Source: DASXRA01 sp036506155
GTDB taxonomy: Bacteria; Actinomycetota; Actinomycetes; Mycobacteriales; Jatrophihabitantaceae
Length of the DNA: 57,156 nucleotides
Assembly (NCBI GenBank): GCA_036506155.1
Contig: DASXSF010000021.1
Location: forward strand, 1-57,156
Direction: 5' to 3'
The translations under genes and the position numbers were made by a program. Below the pieces are notes generated by a model. It worked only from the letters and a program-made list of their open reading frames with translations. It had not been told where the DNA came from and did no database searches. Below, piece by piece: positions 40,349 through 49,595 of this stretch (positions are counted from its first letter, which is position 1; each line of letters opens with the position of its first letter).

Positions 40349-42819
40349 TGCGGGCGGCTGTCAACTGGGTGGCGCAGCACGTCGGACTTCCGGATGGCAC
40401 CACGCCGCGCGACGTCGGCGCCGCGCTCGTACGAGTGGGCCTCGAGGTCGAGCGCGCCGACTCCGCCGCCGAGGCGATGTCGGGGCCGATCATCGTGGGC
40501 CGCGTCCTGTCCTTCGACGACGAGCCGCAGAAGAACGGCAAGACCATACGCTGGTGTACGGTCGACGTGGGCGAAGCAGAGCCGCGTGGGATCGTGTGCG
40601 GTGCCCTGAACTTCGCGGTCGGCGACCTGGTCGTCGTCGCGCTGCCCGGGGCGGTGTTACCCGGCGGCTTCGCGATCAGTGCGCGCAAGACGTACGGCCA
40701 CGTGTCCGACGGGATGATCTGTTCGGCCCGGGAACTGCGCATCGGCGACGACCACACCGGCATCCTGGTGCTGCCGCCGGATGCCGGCGAACCTGGCGAC
40801 GACGCGCTTGACGCGCTGGGGATGCGTGACGCTGTTCTGGACATCGCGGTCACGCCCGACCGCGGGTACTGCCTGTCGGTCCGGGGGCTGGCCCGCGAGG
40901 CGGCCGCCGCGTTCGAGGCACCGTTCCGCGACGTCTCCGAATCGGTGACGGTGCCGCCGGTCGACGGCCGGGCATACCCGGTCGGCGACGTCGATCCGGC
41001 GTGCGCCGACATGTACTCGATGCGCGCCGTGACCGGTCTTGATCCCGAAGCGCCGTCCCCATCGTGGATGCAAGCCCGACTGCGCCAGTCCGGCATGCGG
41101 CCGATCTCTCTGGCCGTCGACGTGACGAACTACGTGATGCTCGAGACCGGCCAGCCGCTTCACGCCTTCGACCGTCGCAAGCTCAGCGGGCCGATCGGGG
41201 TACGCCGCGCCCGGCCCGGCGAGGTGCTGCGCACCCTCGATGACGTCGAGCGCACGCTGGACCCGGACGACATGCTCGTCGTCGATGACCGGGGCCCGAT
41301 CAACATCGGCGGCATCATGGGCGGCGCCTCGACGGAGATCGACGCGTCGACGGTGGACGTGGTGCTCGAGGCGGCGCACTGGGACCCGCCTTCGATCTCG
41401 CGCACGGCGCGGCGCCACAAGCTGCCGAGCGAGGCGGCGAAACGGTTCGAGCGAGGGGTCGACCCCGACATCGCCGCGGTCGCGTTGCAGCGGTGCGTCG
41501 ACCTGCTCGTCGAACACGGCGGTGCGCACGCCGCCCCGGGATTCACCGTGGTGGGCAAGGGCCCGGCACAGGTCGAGATCGTGATTCCGGTCGGGCGCCC
41601 GGCGGCGACGGCGGGCATGCCGATCGACGCGCCGAGTGTCGTCGCCCGGCTGACCCAGGTGGGCTGTGACGTGTCAGGCGACGGTGTGCTGCGCGTACGG
41701 CCGCCGAGTTGGCGCCCGGACCTGACCGACCCGGCCGACCTTGACGAGGAGGTCATCCGCCTCGAGGGCTACGACAAGATCCCGTCGCAGCTGCCCACCC
41801 CGCCGCCCGGCCGCGGGCTCACCGCCGAGCAGCGGCTGCGCCGCGGCGTGTCGCGGGCGCTCGGCGCGGCCGGGTGTACCGAGGTGCTCAGCTCGGTATT
41901 CGCGGCGCCCTCGGTGCACGACGCGTTCGGTCTCGCGCCGGACGATCCACGCCGGGCGGCAATCCGGGTGCTCAACCCGCTCTCGGATGCCGAACCGGAG
42001 CTGCGGACCTCGCTGCTGCCCGGCCTGCTGGCCACACTGCGCCGCAATGTCGGCCGCGGTAGTCGGGACCTCGCGCTGTTCGAGACGGGGCTGGTCTACC
42101 TGCACAACGCCGGCGCGCCGCCCGCACCGGTGCTGGGCGTCGAGCACCGGCCTTCTGACGACGAGCTTGCCGTGCTGTACGCGACGGTGCCTCCTCAGCC
42201 GCGCCACGTCGCCGTGGTGCTCGCCGGTGAGATCGCGCCCTCGGGCTGGTGGGGCGCGGGGCGTGCCGCGATCTGGGCGGACGCCGTGCGGGCGGCGCGC
42301 ACTGTCGCGGAGGCGGCCCGCACCGAGCTGATCGTGCGGGCCGCCGACTACGCGCCGTGGCATCCCGGGCGGTGCGCCGAGCTGTTGCTGGATGACGTCG
42401 TCGTCGGCTACGCCGGCGAGCTGCATCCGCGCGTCGCCGCGACGCTCGACCTGCCGCCGCGCACCGCAGCCATGGAGCTCGACCTGGACGCGTTCTCGCC
42501 GCCGCCCCCCGCGCAGGCGCCGCAAGTCTCGCCGTTCCCGCCGGTGCTGCTCGACATTGCTCTCGTGGTGCCGTCCGACGTGCCGGCGGCGACCCTGCTG
42601 GCCGCGGTGCGTGAGGGTGCCGGTGAGCTGCTCGAGTCCGCGCGCCTGTTCGACGTCTTCGCCGATGCCGAGCGGCTCGGGCCGGATCGCAAGTCGCTGG
42701 CGTTCGCGCTGCGGTTCCGGGCGCCGGACCGGACGCTGACCGGCGACGAGGCGGCGGCGGCTCGCGACGCCGCTGTGGCCCGCGCCGCCGAGCTCTGCAG
42801 TGCCGAACTACGCGGGTGA
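40348..42819 (+). CDS. pheT: Phenylalanyl-tRNA synthetase beta subunit
   Basis: The 823-aa beta subunit from ATG 40348. Domain order is normal: B1, then the tRNA-binding-like OB domain (residues about 42-150, GPIIVGRVLSFDDEPQKNGK). The B3/B4 editing region follows (SLAVDVTNYVMLETGQPLHA, INIGGIMGGASTEID). The B5 domain (LDEEVIRLEGYDKIP) and the catalytic-like core (LRTSLLPGLLATLRRNVGRG) come next. The C-terminal ferredoxin-like anticodon-binding domain closes the protein (ARLFDVFADAERLGPDRKSL). Full length for the family. It overlaps the end of a convergent minus-strand gene by 12 bases. Confidence 0.96.
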   Translation: MRAAVNWVAQHVGLPDGTTPRDVGAALVRVGLEVERADSAAEAMSGPIIVGRVLSFDDEPQKNGKTIRWCTVDVGEAEPRGIVCGALNFAVGDLVVVALPGAVLPGGFAISARKTYGHVSDGMICSARELRIGDDHTGILVLPPDAGEPGDDALDALGMRDAVLDIAVTPDRGYCLSVRGLAREAAAAFEAPFRDVSESVTVPPVDGRAYPVGDVDPACADMYSMRAVTGLDPEAPSPSWMQARLRQSGMRPISLAVDVTNYVMLETGQPLHAFDRRKLSGPIGVRRARPGEVLRTLDDVERTLDPDDMLVVDDRGPINIGGIMGGASTEIDASTVDVVLEAAHWDPPSISRTARRHKLPSEAAKRFERGVDPDIAAVALQRCVDLLVEHGGAHAAPGFTVVGKGPAQVEIVIPVGRPAATAGMPIDAPSVVARLTQVGCDVSGDGVLRVRPPSWRPDLTDPADLDEEVIRLEGYDKIPSQLPTPPPGRGLTAEQRLRRGVSRALGAAGCTEVLSSVFAAPSVHDAFGLAPDDPRRAAIRVLNPLSDAEPELRTSLLPGLLATLRRNVGRGSRDLALFETGLVYLHNAGAPPAPVLGVEHRPSDDELAVLYATVPPQPRHVAVVLAGEIAPSGWWGAGRAAIWADAVRAARTVAEAARTELIVRAADYAPWHPGRCAELLLDDVVVGYAGELHPRVAATLDLPPRTAAMELDLDAFSPPPPAQAPQVSPFPPVLLDIALVVPSDVPAATLLAAVREGAGELLESARLFDVFADAERLGPDRKSLAFALRFRAPDRTLTGDEAAAARDAAVARAAELCSAELRG

Positions 42820-43251
42820 GGGAAGGCCGGCGAGCCTTGTCGACCGGTTGAGCGACCACACCGGCGTACTCCGGAGGCTGCTGATACGCCAGCCGTCAGC
42901 GGTGCGCCGCAACTCGAACCGGTAGACCTCCCCGAGCAGGAACGGCTGCGGGTCCTCAGGGCCGCCGGCGGCGAAGGCCACGAGCAGGTTCGCCCGGACG
43001 CTCGCTCGATCGCCGTCGAGATCGACGAGGTGGTTGGTGATGACGTGCTGGATGCCCTTGTCGCGAGAGTGTCCCCGCCGAGCCTGAGCCACGAGCGCAT
43101 CGTGGCCGCTGACCGTTCCGCCCGGGGTTGCAACGGTCGCATCCTCGGTGAACAGCTCCCGCAGCCCTTCGAAGTCACGCTCGTCGAGGCAGCGGCCCAC
43201 GGACGTGACGAGATCCACGATGTGCAGCCGATCGAACAGTTCGTCGGACAT
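42808..43251 (-). CDS. SnoaL-like (NTF2-fold) protein
   Basis: A 147-aa protein from ATG 43251 with GGAG 7 bases upstream. DRLHIVDLVTSVGRCLDERD, FEGLRELFTEDATVATPGGT and GIQHVITNHLVDLDGDRASV followed by a long curved sheet mark the SnoaL/NTF2-like fold used by isomerases, hydratases and unknown proteins. It is divergent from the MarR gene; the AT-rich 73-base gap between them probably holds shared control sites, so MarR regulation of this gene is likely. Confidence 0.8.
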   Translation of the reverse strand: MSDELFDRLHIVDLVTSVGRCLDERDFEGLRELFTEDATVATPGGTVSGHDALVAQARRGHSRDKGIQHVITNHLVDLDGDRASVRANLLVAFAAGGPEDPQPFLLGEVYRFELRRTADGWRISSLRSTPVWSLNRSTRLAGLPSPA

Positions 43252-43324
43252 GGTCGCTCCGTTCATAGGCGATATAAATAATGGGTCGTACCAATAATAG
43301 CTGGTCCCCGGCTGCCGCGCTAGG
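43252..43324. promoter_or_regulatory. AT-rich divergent control region (SnoaL-like / MarR)
   Basis: Contains AATAATGGGTCGTACCAATAAT, in which two AATAAT hexamers flank GGGTCGTACC (about 43275-43300). It is much richer in A/T than the neighbours. A MarR binding site and overlapping divergent promoters are likely. Confidence 0.4.
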
Positions 43325-43333
43325 GTGCGCTCT

Positions 43334-43768
43334 GTGGATCTCGACCAGGCACCGGCACGGCTGCGCACGATGCCGAGCTGGCTGCTCGCGCAGGCGTCGA
43401 TCGCCGGACGGCGTGCCGTCGCGGAAGCGCTCGCGGAACAGGGGTGGCATCGCAGCCAGTTCACGCTGCTCGCGGTGCTCGAGGAGTTCGGCCCGCTCAA
43501 CCAGACCGAGATGAGCGAGCGAAGCGGCCTCGACCGCAGCGACATCGTGCGGTGGGTGGACGAACTCGCAGAGCACAAGCTCGTGCGGCGTACGCAGGAT
43601 CCCACCGATCGCCGGCGCAACGTCGTGACGATCACTGCCGCGGGTCGCCGCCGCCTCGACGCGCTGGACGCACGGCTGCGCCAGGCCCAGCGTGAGCTGC
43701 TGAGCGCACTGTCCGACCAGGAACGCGAGCAGCTGGTCGTCGTGCTCGGGCGGTTACTCGGGCTCTAG
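43334..43768 (+). CDS. MarR-family transcriptional regulator
   Basis: About 144 aa; start GTG 43334 (GTG 43325 also possible). The winged helix-turn-helix is clear: RSQFTLLAVLEEFGPLNQTE, MSERSGLDRSDIVRWVDELA, then the wing EHKLVRRTQDPTDRRRNVVT. The C-terminal helices for dimerization follow. MarR proteins usually repress neighbouring genes and release DNA on binding a small ligand. The divergent SnoaL-like gene is the natural target. Its 3' end overlaps the convergent AlkD-like gene by 15 bases. Confidence 0.88.
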   Translation: MDLDQAPARLRTMPSWLLAQASIAGRRAVAEALAEQGWHRSQFTLLAVLEEFGPLNQTEMSERSGLDRSDIVRWVDELAEHKLVRRTQDPTDRRRNVVTITAAGRRRLDALDARLRQAQRELLSALSDQEREQLVVVLGRLLGL

Positions 43769-44437
43769 GTGTTTCAGCGCCTCGCGCCGCGACAGCGGGC
43801 TCAGTTCGTGCGTCGCGACAAACGCCCGCACCCAGTCGGGCTCGCTCCTGGCGTAGTCGCGTAGCGCCCAGCCAATGGCTTTGCGCAAGAAGAAATCCCG
43901 GTCGCCCAGATTGGCGATGATGGCGTCGCTGAGCAGTTCCGCGTCCGTCGCGCTGCGCAGTCCGACCTGGCAGATAACGGAGGTGCGGCGCAGCCAGCGG
44001 TCCGGGTCACGGGCCCAGGCCGAAAGCGTCGGGCGCATTTCGGCCGGATGGGCCACGAGCAACTCGCCGATCCGGTGTGCGACCTCATCCACGTGGTCCC
44101 ACCAGGCGCCGGTTGTGATCATCTCCTGGTACAGCGGCAGCAACTCCGTCGTGCGCAACCGGCGCGCGGCCGGTACGCCGATGAGCGCGGTTGCCGCGTA
44201 GCGCTCCTCCCGGTACGCCGCCTCGTGCCACAAGGCCGCCGCCGTGCCCGCGAGCGCGCCGGTATTGGCCGGCGGGCGCGCCTTCGCCGCGACGCGGACG
44301 ATGCGGCGGACGTCGGGCAGCCGTACGCCTAGGTACGGCATGGTCGACTTCATGTACGCCTGCATCTGCGGCGCGCGCACCGGATCGGCCGCCGCGCGCA
44401 GGTCGGCGCGCACCGTCTCGACGAGGACACGATCCAC
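43754..44437 (-). CDS. AlkD-like DNA alkylation repair protein
   Basis: About 227 aa from GTG 44437 (the long upstream extension to 44599 is not family-like). The HEAT-like helical repeats of AlkD glycosylases are visible: QMQAYMKSTMPYLGVRLPDV, WHEAAYREERYAATALIGVP, GAWWDHVDEVAHRIGELLVA and DFFLRKAIGWALRDYARSEP. The WWDHVDE and FLRKAIGWALR motifs carry the catalytic Asp and DNA contacts. It removes bulky or positively charged alkylated bases. Divergent from argC. Confidence 0.85.
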   Translation of the reverse strand: MDRVLVETVRADLRAAADPVRAPQMQAYMKSTMPYLGVRLPDVRRIVRVAAKARPPANTGALAGTAAALWHEAAYREERYAATALIGVPAARRLRTTELLPLYQEMITTGAWWDHVDEVAHRIGELLVAHPAEMRPTLSAWARDPDRWLRRTSVICQVGLRSATDAELLSDAIIANLGDRDFFLRKAIGWALRDYARSEPDWVRAFVATHELSPLSRREALKHLEPE

Positions 44438-44458
44438 CGCCGGCAGGATAGTCGATCG

Positions 44459-44492
44459 AATGAATTTGCGCTGGCCTGCATAATTGTTCGTA
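44459..44492 (+). promoter_or_regulatory. Tandem ARG boxes upstream of argC
   Basis: TGAATTTGCGCTGG (44461-44474) and TGCATAATTGTTCG (44477-44490) resemble the ArgR half-site pattern TGNATAATTATTCA; the second is a close match. The 2-base spacing is that of paired ARG boxes. They touch the argC start, so ArgR binding would block initiation. ArgR is encoded in the same operon. Confidence 0.6.
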
Positions 44493-45496
44493 TGGGTACG
44501 CGAGTCGCCGTCGCCGGCGCGAGCGGGTACGCCGGCGGCGAGCTGCTGCGGCTGCTCGCCGGTCACCCGCACCTGGAAGTCGTCGCTGCCACGGCGCACG
44601 AGAACGCCGGAGAGCGGGTCGGCGATCTACACCCCGGCGTGCGGTCCCTTGCCGACCTCACGCTCGGCACGACGTCGCCGGATGCGCTCGCCGACGCCGA
44701 GCTCGTCTTCCTCACGCTGCCACACGGACTGTCCGCAGCACTTGCCAAGGCGCTTCCCGAGCAGGTGCGGGTCGTCGATCTGGGCGCGGACCACCGGCTC
44801 GTCGACGCCGCCGCCTACCGCAGGCACTACGGCGGGGTGCATCCCGGAGCGTGGACGTACGGTCTGCCCGAACTGCCCGGCCAGCGCGCTCGCATCGGCG
44901 CAGCCAAACGGGTGGCGAGTACCGGCTGCTACGCCGTCGCGACGATCCTGGCGCTGGCGCCCCTGATCGCGGCCGGGCTGGTGGAGCCCGACGACGTTGT
45001 GGTCGTGGCCGCAAGCGGCACCTCGGGCGCCGGCAGGACCGTGAAGCTCAATCTGCTCGCCAGCGAGGCGATGGGCGACGTGACGCCGTACAAGGTGGGC
45101 GCGCACCAGCACGTCCCGGAGATTCTCCAGGCGACCGGGGCGACCAGCCTGGCGTTCACACCGCTGCTCGCGCCCATGCCGCGCGGCATCCTGGCGACGG
45201 TGACGGCCCGCCCGGCAGGCAGCGGCGACGCCCGGGCGGCTCTCGTCGCCGCATACGCCGACGAGCCGTTCGTGCACGTGCTGCCGGAGGCCCGGCAGCC
45301 GCATACCGCTGCCACCTATGGCTCGAACTCCGCCCACCTGCAGCTCACCACCGACACCAGCTCCGGCCGGCTGATCGTGACCAGCGCCATCGACAACCTC
45401 GGCAAGGGCGCCGCCGGGCAGGCCGTGCAGAACGCCAATCTGATGCTGGGCCTGCCGGAGACGGCCGGCCTGTCTGTCGACGGGATCTCCCCGTGA
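44492..45496 (+). CDS. argC: N-acetyl-gamma-glutamyl-phosphate reductase
   Basis: A 334-aa cytoplasmic enzyme from ATG 44492 that reduces N-acetylglutamyl-5-phosphate to the semialdehyde with NADPH, third step of arginine synthesis. The nucleotide-binding start is RVAVAGASGYAGGELLRLLA. The catalytic Cys is Cys146 in VASTGCYAVA. GTSGAGRTVKLNLLASEAMG and TSAIDNLGKGAAGQAVQNAN are conserved near the C-terminus. First gene of the operon; the next start overlaps its stop (GTGA). Confidence 0.96.
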   Translation: MGTRVAVAGASGYAGGELLRLLAGHPHLEVVAATAHENAGERVGDLHPGVRSLADLTLGTTSPDALADAELVFLTLPHGLSAALAKALPEQVRVVDLGADHRLVDAAAYRRHYGGVHPGAWTYGLPELPGQRARIGAAKRVASTGCYAVATILALAPLIAAGLVEPDDVVVVAASGTSGAGRTVKLNLLASEAMGDVTPYKVGAHQHVPEILQATGATSLAFTPLLAPMPRGILATVTARPAGSGDARAALVAAYADEPFVHVLPEARQPHTAATYGSNSAHLQLTTDTSSGRLIVTSAIDNLGKGAAGQAVQNANLMLGLPETAGLSVDGISP

Positions 45497-46641
45497 GCGT
45501 CACGGCGGCGCAGGGTTTCCGGGCCGCGGGCATCGCGGCCGGCATCAAGCCCGCCGGGCTCGATCTCGCCCTCGTGGTGAACGACGGGCCGTCGGACGCT
45601 GCTGCGGCGGTGTTCACCGCGAACCGGGTCAAGGCCGCGCCGGTGCTCTGGTCCCAGCGGGCAGTGGCGGACGCGCGGCTGCGTGCGGTGGTGCTCAACT
45701 CCGGCGGCGCCAACGCCTGCACCGGTCCGGGTGGCTTCGCCGACACCCACGCCACAGCCGAGCGGGTCGCCGCCGCACTTGGCCTCGGCGCCGGCGACGT
45801 GGCTGTCTGCTCCACCGGCCTCATCGGTGAGCGACTACCCATGCCCGCGGTGCTCGCCGGAGTGGACGCGGCGGCGGCCGCCCTCGGCGATCACGGCGAC
45901 GCTGCCGCCGAGGCGATCCGCACCACGGACACGCTCGCCAAGCAGGCGGCGTTCATCCACCCGGACGGTTGGACGCTGGGCGGCATGGCCAAGGGTGCCG
46001 GCATGCTCGCCCCGAGCCTGGCCACCATGCTCAGCGTTTTGACGACTGACGCATCTGTCGACAAGTCCATAGTGGACGGTGCCTTGCGGGCGGCCGTCCG
46101 GCGGACGTTCGACCGGATCGACAGCGACGGGTGCTTGTCGACCAACGACACCGTCGTGCTGATGGCAAGTGGGGCGTTCGGCGTCGCGCCTGAGGCGGCG
46201 GCCTTCGTGAGCGCAGCCGAACACGTCTGTCGCGACCTCGCGCTGCAGCTGCTCGCCGACGCCGAGGGCGCCACCAAGGACATCACGATCGACATCGCCG
46301 GTGCCGCCAGCGAGGCCGACGCCGTCGACGTCGGGCGAGCGATCGCCCGCAACAACCTGCTCAAGTGCGCGTTGTTCGGCAACGATCCCAACTGGGGACG
46401 CGTCCTTGCCGCGATCGGCACCACGAGGGCTGTGTTCGAACCGGACGAGCTGGACGTCACGATCAACGGGATCGCCGTGTGCCGCAAAGGCGCAGCGGGC
46501 GATCCTCGCGAGCTCGTCGACCTATCCAGCCGAGCTGTACACATTGGCGTCGACCTGCACGCCGGCGCGGACACGGCAACGATATGGACGAACGACCTCT
46601 CGCACGGCTACGTCGAAGAGAACTCGGCCTACTCGACATGA
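45493..46641 (+). CDS. argJ: Bifunctional ornithine acetyltransferase/N-acetylglutamate synthase
   Basis: A 382-aa enzyme from GTG 45493. It moves the acetyl group from N-acetylornithine to glutamate, recycling it, and may also use acetyl-CoA. The self-cleavage site is Ala177-Thr178 in PSLATML, with Thr becoming the nucleophile of the beta chain. KGAGMLAP and NNLLKCALFGNDPNWGR are other signatures, and the protein ends SHGYVEENSAYST as usual. Overlaps argC and argB by 4 bases each. Its presence implies the cyclic acetyl pathway. Confidence 0.96.
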   Translation: MSVTAAQGFRAAGIAAGIKPAGLDLALVVNDGPSDAAAAVFTANRVKAAPVLWSQRAVADARLRAVVLNSGGANACTGPGGFADTHATAERVAAALGLGAGDVAVCSTGLIGERLPMPAVLAGVDAAAAALGDHGDAAAEAIRTTDTLAKQAAFIHPDGWTLGGMAKGAGMLAPSLATMLSVLTTDASVDKSIVDGALRAAVRRTFDRIDSDGCLSTNDTVVLMASGAFGVAPEAAAFVSAAEHVCRDLALQLLADAEGATKDITIDIAGAASEADAVDVGRAIARNNLLKCALFGNDPNWGRVLAAIGTTRAVFEPDELDVTINGIAVCRKGAAGDPRELVDLSSRAVHIGVDLHAGADTATIWTNDLSHGYVEENSAYST

Positions 46642-47516
46642 ATGCGATGGAGAAGGCGGCCATCCTGGTCGACGCGCTGCCGTGGCTGGAGCGCTTCCAC
46701 GGCAAGGTCGTCGTGGTCAAGTACGGCGGCAACGCGATGACCTCGCCCGAGCTTGCGAAGGCATTCGCCGAGGATGTCGTCTTCCTGCGCTACGCCGGCC
46801 TGAAGCCTGTAGTGGTGCACGGCGGCGGACCGCAGATCACCGAACATCTCGCCAAGCTGGGTATGCAGACCGAGTTCCGCGCGGGACTGCGCGTCACCAC
46901 ACCGGACGCGATGGCGGTTGTCCGGATGGTGCTCGTCGGGAAGGTCAACGGCGACATCGTCAGCGTGATCAACGACCACGGCGCGTTCGCGGTGGGCTTG
47001 TCCGGGGAGGACGGGGGACTGCTCACCGCCGAGCGGCGCCCGGCCTTCGTCGACGGCGAGCCGGTCGACATCGGGCAGGTCGGAGATGTGATCGCGGTCG
47101 ACCCGAGCACGGTGCACGCGTTGCTCGATGCCGGTCGAATCCCCGTCGTGGCGACGGTCGCACGGGGCACGGACGGGCTGTCCTACAACGTCAACGCCGA
47201 CACCGCCGCGGCAGCACTCGCTGTGGGCGTCGGCGCGGAGAAGCTCGTCGTGCTCACCGACGTCGAAGGCCTCTACGCCGACTGGCCGGCCAGCAGCGAG
47301 GTGGTCAGCGAGATCGACGCGGCCTCCCTGGCCGAATTGCTGCCCGGACTGTCGTCGGGAATGGTGCCCAAAATGGAGGCCTGCGTGCGCGCCGTCGAGG
47401 GCGGCGTGCCACGCGCGCACGTGCTCGACGGGCGCGTCCCGCACGCCTTGCTGTTGGAGATCTTCACGAGCGAAGGGATCGGCACCATGGTGCTGCCCGC
47501 GAAGGAGCCTGCATGA
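46638..47516 (+). CDS. argB: Acetylglutamate kinase
   Basis: A 292-aa amino-acid kinase from ATG 46638 (ATG overlaps the argJ stop). VVVKYGGNAM, the glutamate-binding KPVVVHGGGPQITEHLAKLG and VNADTAAAALAVGVGAEKLV are typical. It phosphorylates N-acetylglutamate, the usual point of arginine feedback. The N-terminal helix MNAMEKAAILVDALPWLERF is that of arginine-inhibited hexameric forms, so feedback inhibition is likely. Overlaps argD by 4 bases. Confidence 0.96.
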   Translation: MNAMEKAAILVDALPWLERFHGKVVVVKYGGNAMTSPELAKAFAEDVVFLRYAGLKPVVVHGGGPQITEHLAKLGMQTEFRAGLRVTTPDAMAVVRMVLVGKVNGDIVSVINDHGAFAVGLSGEDGGLLTAERRPAFVDGEPVDIGQVGDVIAVDPSTVHALLDAGRIPVVATVARGTDGLSYNVNADTAAAALAVGVGAEKLVVLTDVEGLYADWPASSEVVSEIDAASLAELLPGLSSGMVPKMEACVRAVEGGVPRAHVLDGRVPHALLLEIFTSEGIGTMVLPAKEPA

Positions 47517-48685
47517 CGTCGCTTGCACAACGGTGGGACGCGGTGATGATGCCCACCTACGGCACGCCGCCGATCGCGATCGACCACGGCGCAGGCATCC
47601 GGGTCTGGGACGTCGACGGGCGCGAGTACCTCGACTTGGTCGCGGGCATCGCCACGTCGTCGCTGGGCCACGCACACCCCGCCGTCGTCGAGGCGGTCTG
47701 CATGCAGGTGGCGCGGCTCGCGCACTCTTCCAACCTCGCGATCCACGAGCCCGGCGTGCGACTCGCCGAGCGGTTGCTCGAATTGGTCGGCGCGGACGGG
47801 CGGGTGTTCTTCGCCAACAGCGGCGCAGAGGCAAACGAGTGCGCGCTCAAGCTGGCCCGCCTTTCCGGCCGCAACAACGGCGGGCGCGTCGAGATCGTCG
47901 CCGCGCGGGGCAGCTTCCACGGCCGTACCCTCGGCGCGCTGTCGATCACCGGCAACGCCGCCAAGCGCGAGCCGTTCGCGCCGCTGCCCGGGCCGGTCAC
48001 GTTCGTCGAGTACGGCGACGCTGCCGCGCTGCGCGCCGCGGTCACCAAGCGCACCGCGGCCGTCGTCCTCGAACCGACCCTCGGCGAAGGGGGCGTGGTG
48101 CCCGCCCCGCCTGGGTACCTGGCTGCCGCACGGGAGGCATGCACCGCCACCGGCGCGCTGCTGATCGTCGACGAGGTGCAAAGCGGCATCGGGCGCACCG
48201 GCCATTGGTTCGCCAGCCTCGCCGAGGGCGTCCGTCCGGATGTGATCACGCTCGCAAAGGGCCTTGGCGGCGGCATGCCGATCGGCACCTGCATCGGCCT
48301 CGGCGCGGCGGGCCGGCTCTTCGAACCGGGTGCGCACGGCAGCACGTTCGGCGGCAATCCGGTCTCGTGCGCTGCCGCGCTGGCCGTACTCGACACGATC
48401 GCCGACGAGCACCTGCTCGATTCGGTCAAGCGCGTCGGCGAATATCTGGCGCACGAACTCGGCACGCTTGACGTCCCGGTGCGCGGATCCGGGCTGTGGC
48501 GGGCGCTTGCTCTGCACGGACCGCACGCGGCCGCGGTCGAAGACAACGCCCGCGAGCACGGCCTGCTGGTCAACGCCGTCAAGCCGGACGTGATCCGCCT
48601 GGCGCCGCCCCTGATCTTGACCGAGGCCGACGTGGACGAGGCGATGCCACTACTGCGCGCCGCATTGGCAGACGTCGATGCCTAG
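47513..48685 (+). CDS. argD: Acetylornithine aminotransferase
   Basis: A 390-aa PLP-dependent class III aminotransferase from ATG 47513. It makes N-acetylornithine from the semialdehyde and glutamate. Visible are FFANSGAEANECALKLARLS, the cofactor-binding VDEVQSGIGRTG and the Schiff-base Lys in VITLAKGLGGGMPIGTCIG. GAHGSTFGGNPVSCAAALAV is the phosphate-contact loop. Overlaps argF by 8 bases. Confidence 0.95.
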   Translation: MTSLAQRWDAVMMPTYGTPPIAIDHGAGIRVWDVDGREYLDLVAGIATSSLGHAHPAVVEAVCMQVARLAHSSNLAIHEPGVRLAERLLELVGADGRVFFANSGAEANECALKLARLSGRNNGGRVEIVAARGSFHGRTLGALSITGNAAKREPFAPLPGPVTFVEYGDAAALRAAVTKRTAAVVLEPTLGEGGVVPAPPGYLAAAREACTATGALLIVDEVQSGIGRTGHWFASLAEGVRPDVITLAKGLGGGMPIGTCIGLGAAGRLFEPGAHGSTFGGNPVSCAAALAVLDTIADEHLLDSVKRVGEYLAHELGTLDVPVRGSGLWRALALHGPHAAAVEDNAREHGLLVNAVKPDVIRLAPPLILTEADVDEAMPLLRAALADVDA

Positions 48686-49595
48686 GCACTTCCTCCGTGA
48701 CGACGACCTGAGCCCCGCTGAGCTTCTCGAGGTGCTCGACCTGGCCGACGCGATGAAGGCCGACCGCCTCGTGCGCCAGCCGCTCGCCGGCCCGCGAGCC
48801 GTTGCCGTGCTCTTCGACAAGCACTCGACCCGCACCCGCGTCTCGTTCAGCGTCGGCATCGCCGAGCTCGGCGGCTACCCACTCGTCATCGATGCCCAGA
48901 CCAGCCAGCTCGGGCGCGGCGAGCCGATCGAGGACACGACGCGGGTCCTCGACCGCCAGGTCGCCGCGATCGTGTGGCGCACGTTCGCTCAGGAACGCAT
49001 CGAGACTATGGCCGCCGTCAGCCGGGTGCCTGTGATCAATGCGCTCACCGACCGGTTCCATCCGTGCCAGGTACTCGCCGATCTGCAGACCATTCGCGAA
49101 CACAAGGGTGGCCTCGCCGGGCTGACGCTGAGCTACGTCGGCGACGCGGCCAACAACATGGCCCATTCGTACCTGCTCGGCGGCGCTTCCGCAGGCATGC
49201 ACGTGCGGATCGGTGGCCCGCCCGGGTATCAGCCCGACCCGGTGGTGGTCGCCGATGCGACACGAATCGCAGATCACACGGGCGGCTCGATCACCGTCAC
49301 CGCCGAACCCCGGACGGCGTTCGACGGCGCCGACGTGGTGGCCACCGACACGTGGGTGTCCATGGGTCATGAGAGCGAGCAGCACGGCGACGTGTTCGTG
49401 CCGTTCGCAGTCGACGCCGACGCCATGCAGCACGCCGCAACCGACGCCATCGTGTTGCACTGCCTGCCCGCCTACCGGGGCAAGGAGATCGCCGCCGAAG
49501 TTATCGACGGCGCGCAGAGCGTCGTCTGGGACGAGGCGGAGAACCGGCTGCACGCGCAAAAGGCACTGCTCACCTGGCTGCTGGGACACGGCTGA
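48678..49595 (+). CDS. argF: Ornithine carbamoyltransferase
   Basis: A 305-aa cytoplasmic enzyme from ATG 48678. The carbamoyl-phosphate motif KHSTRTRVSF, the ornithine/phosphate site FHPCQVLADLQTIREHKGGL and the Cys motif HCLPAYRGKEIAAEVIDG are all present. It forms citrulline from ornithine and carbamoyl phosphate and works as a trimer. Stop and argR start share one base. Confidence 0.96.
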   Translation: MPRHFLRDDDLSPAELLEVLDLADAMKADRLVRQPLAGPRAVAVLFDKHSTRTRVSFSVGIAELGGYPLVIDAQTSQLGRGEPIEDTTRVLDRQVAAIVWRTFAQERIETMAAVSRVPVINALTDRFHPCQVLADLQTIREHKGGLAGLTLSYVGDAANNMAHSYLLGGASAGMHVRIGGPPGYQPDPVVVADATRIADHTGGSITVTAEPRTAFDGADVVATDTWVSMGHESEQHGDVFVPFAVDADAMQHAATDAIVLHCLPAYRGKEIAAEVIDGAQSVVWDEAENRLHAQKALLTWLLGHG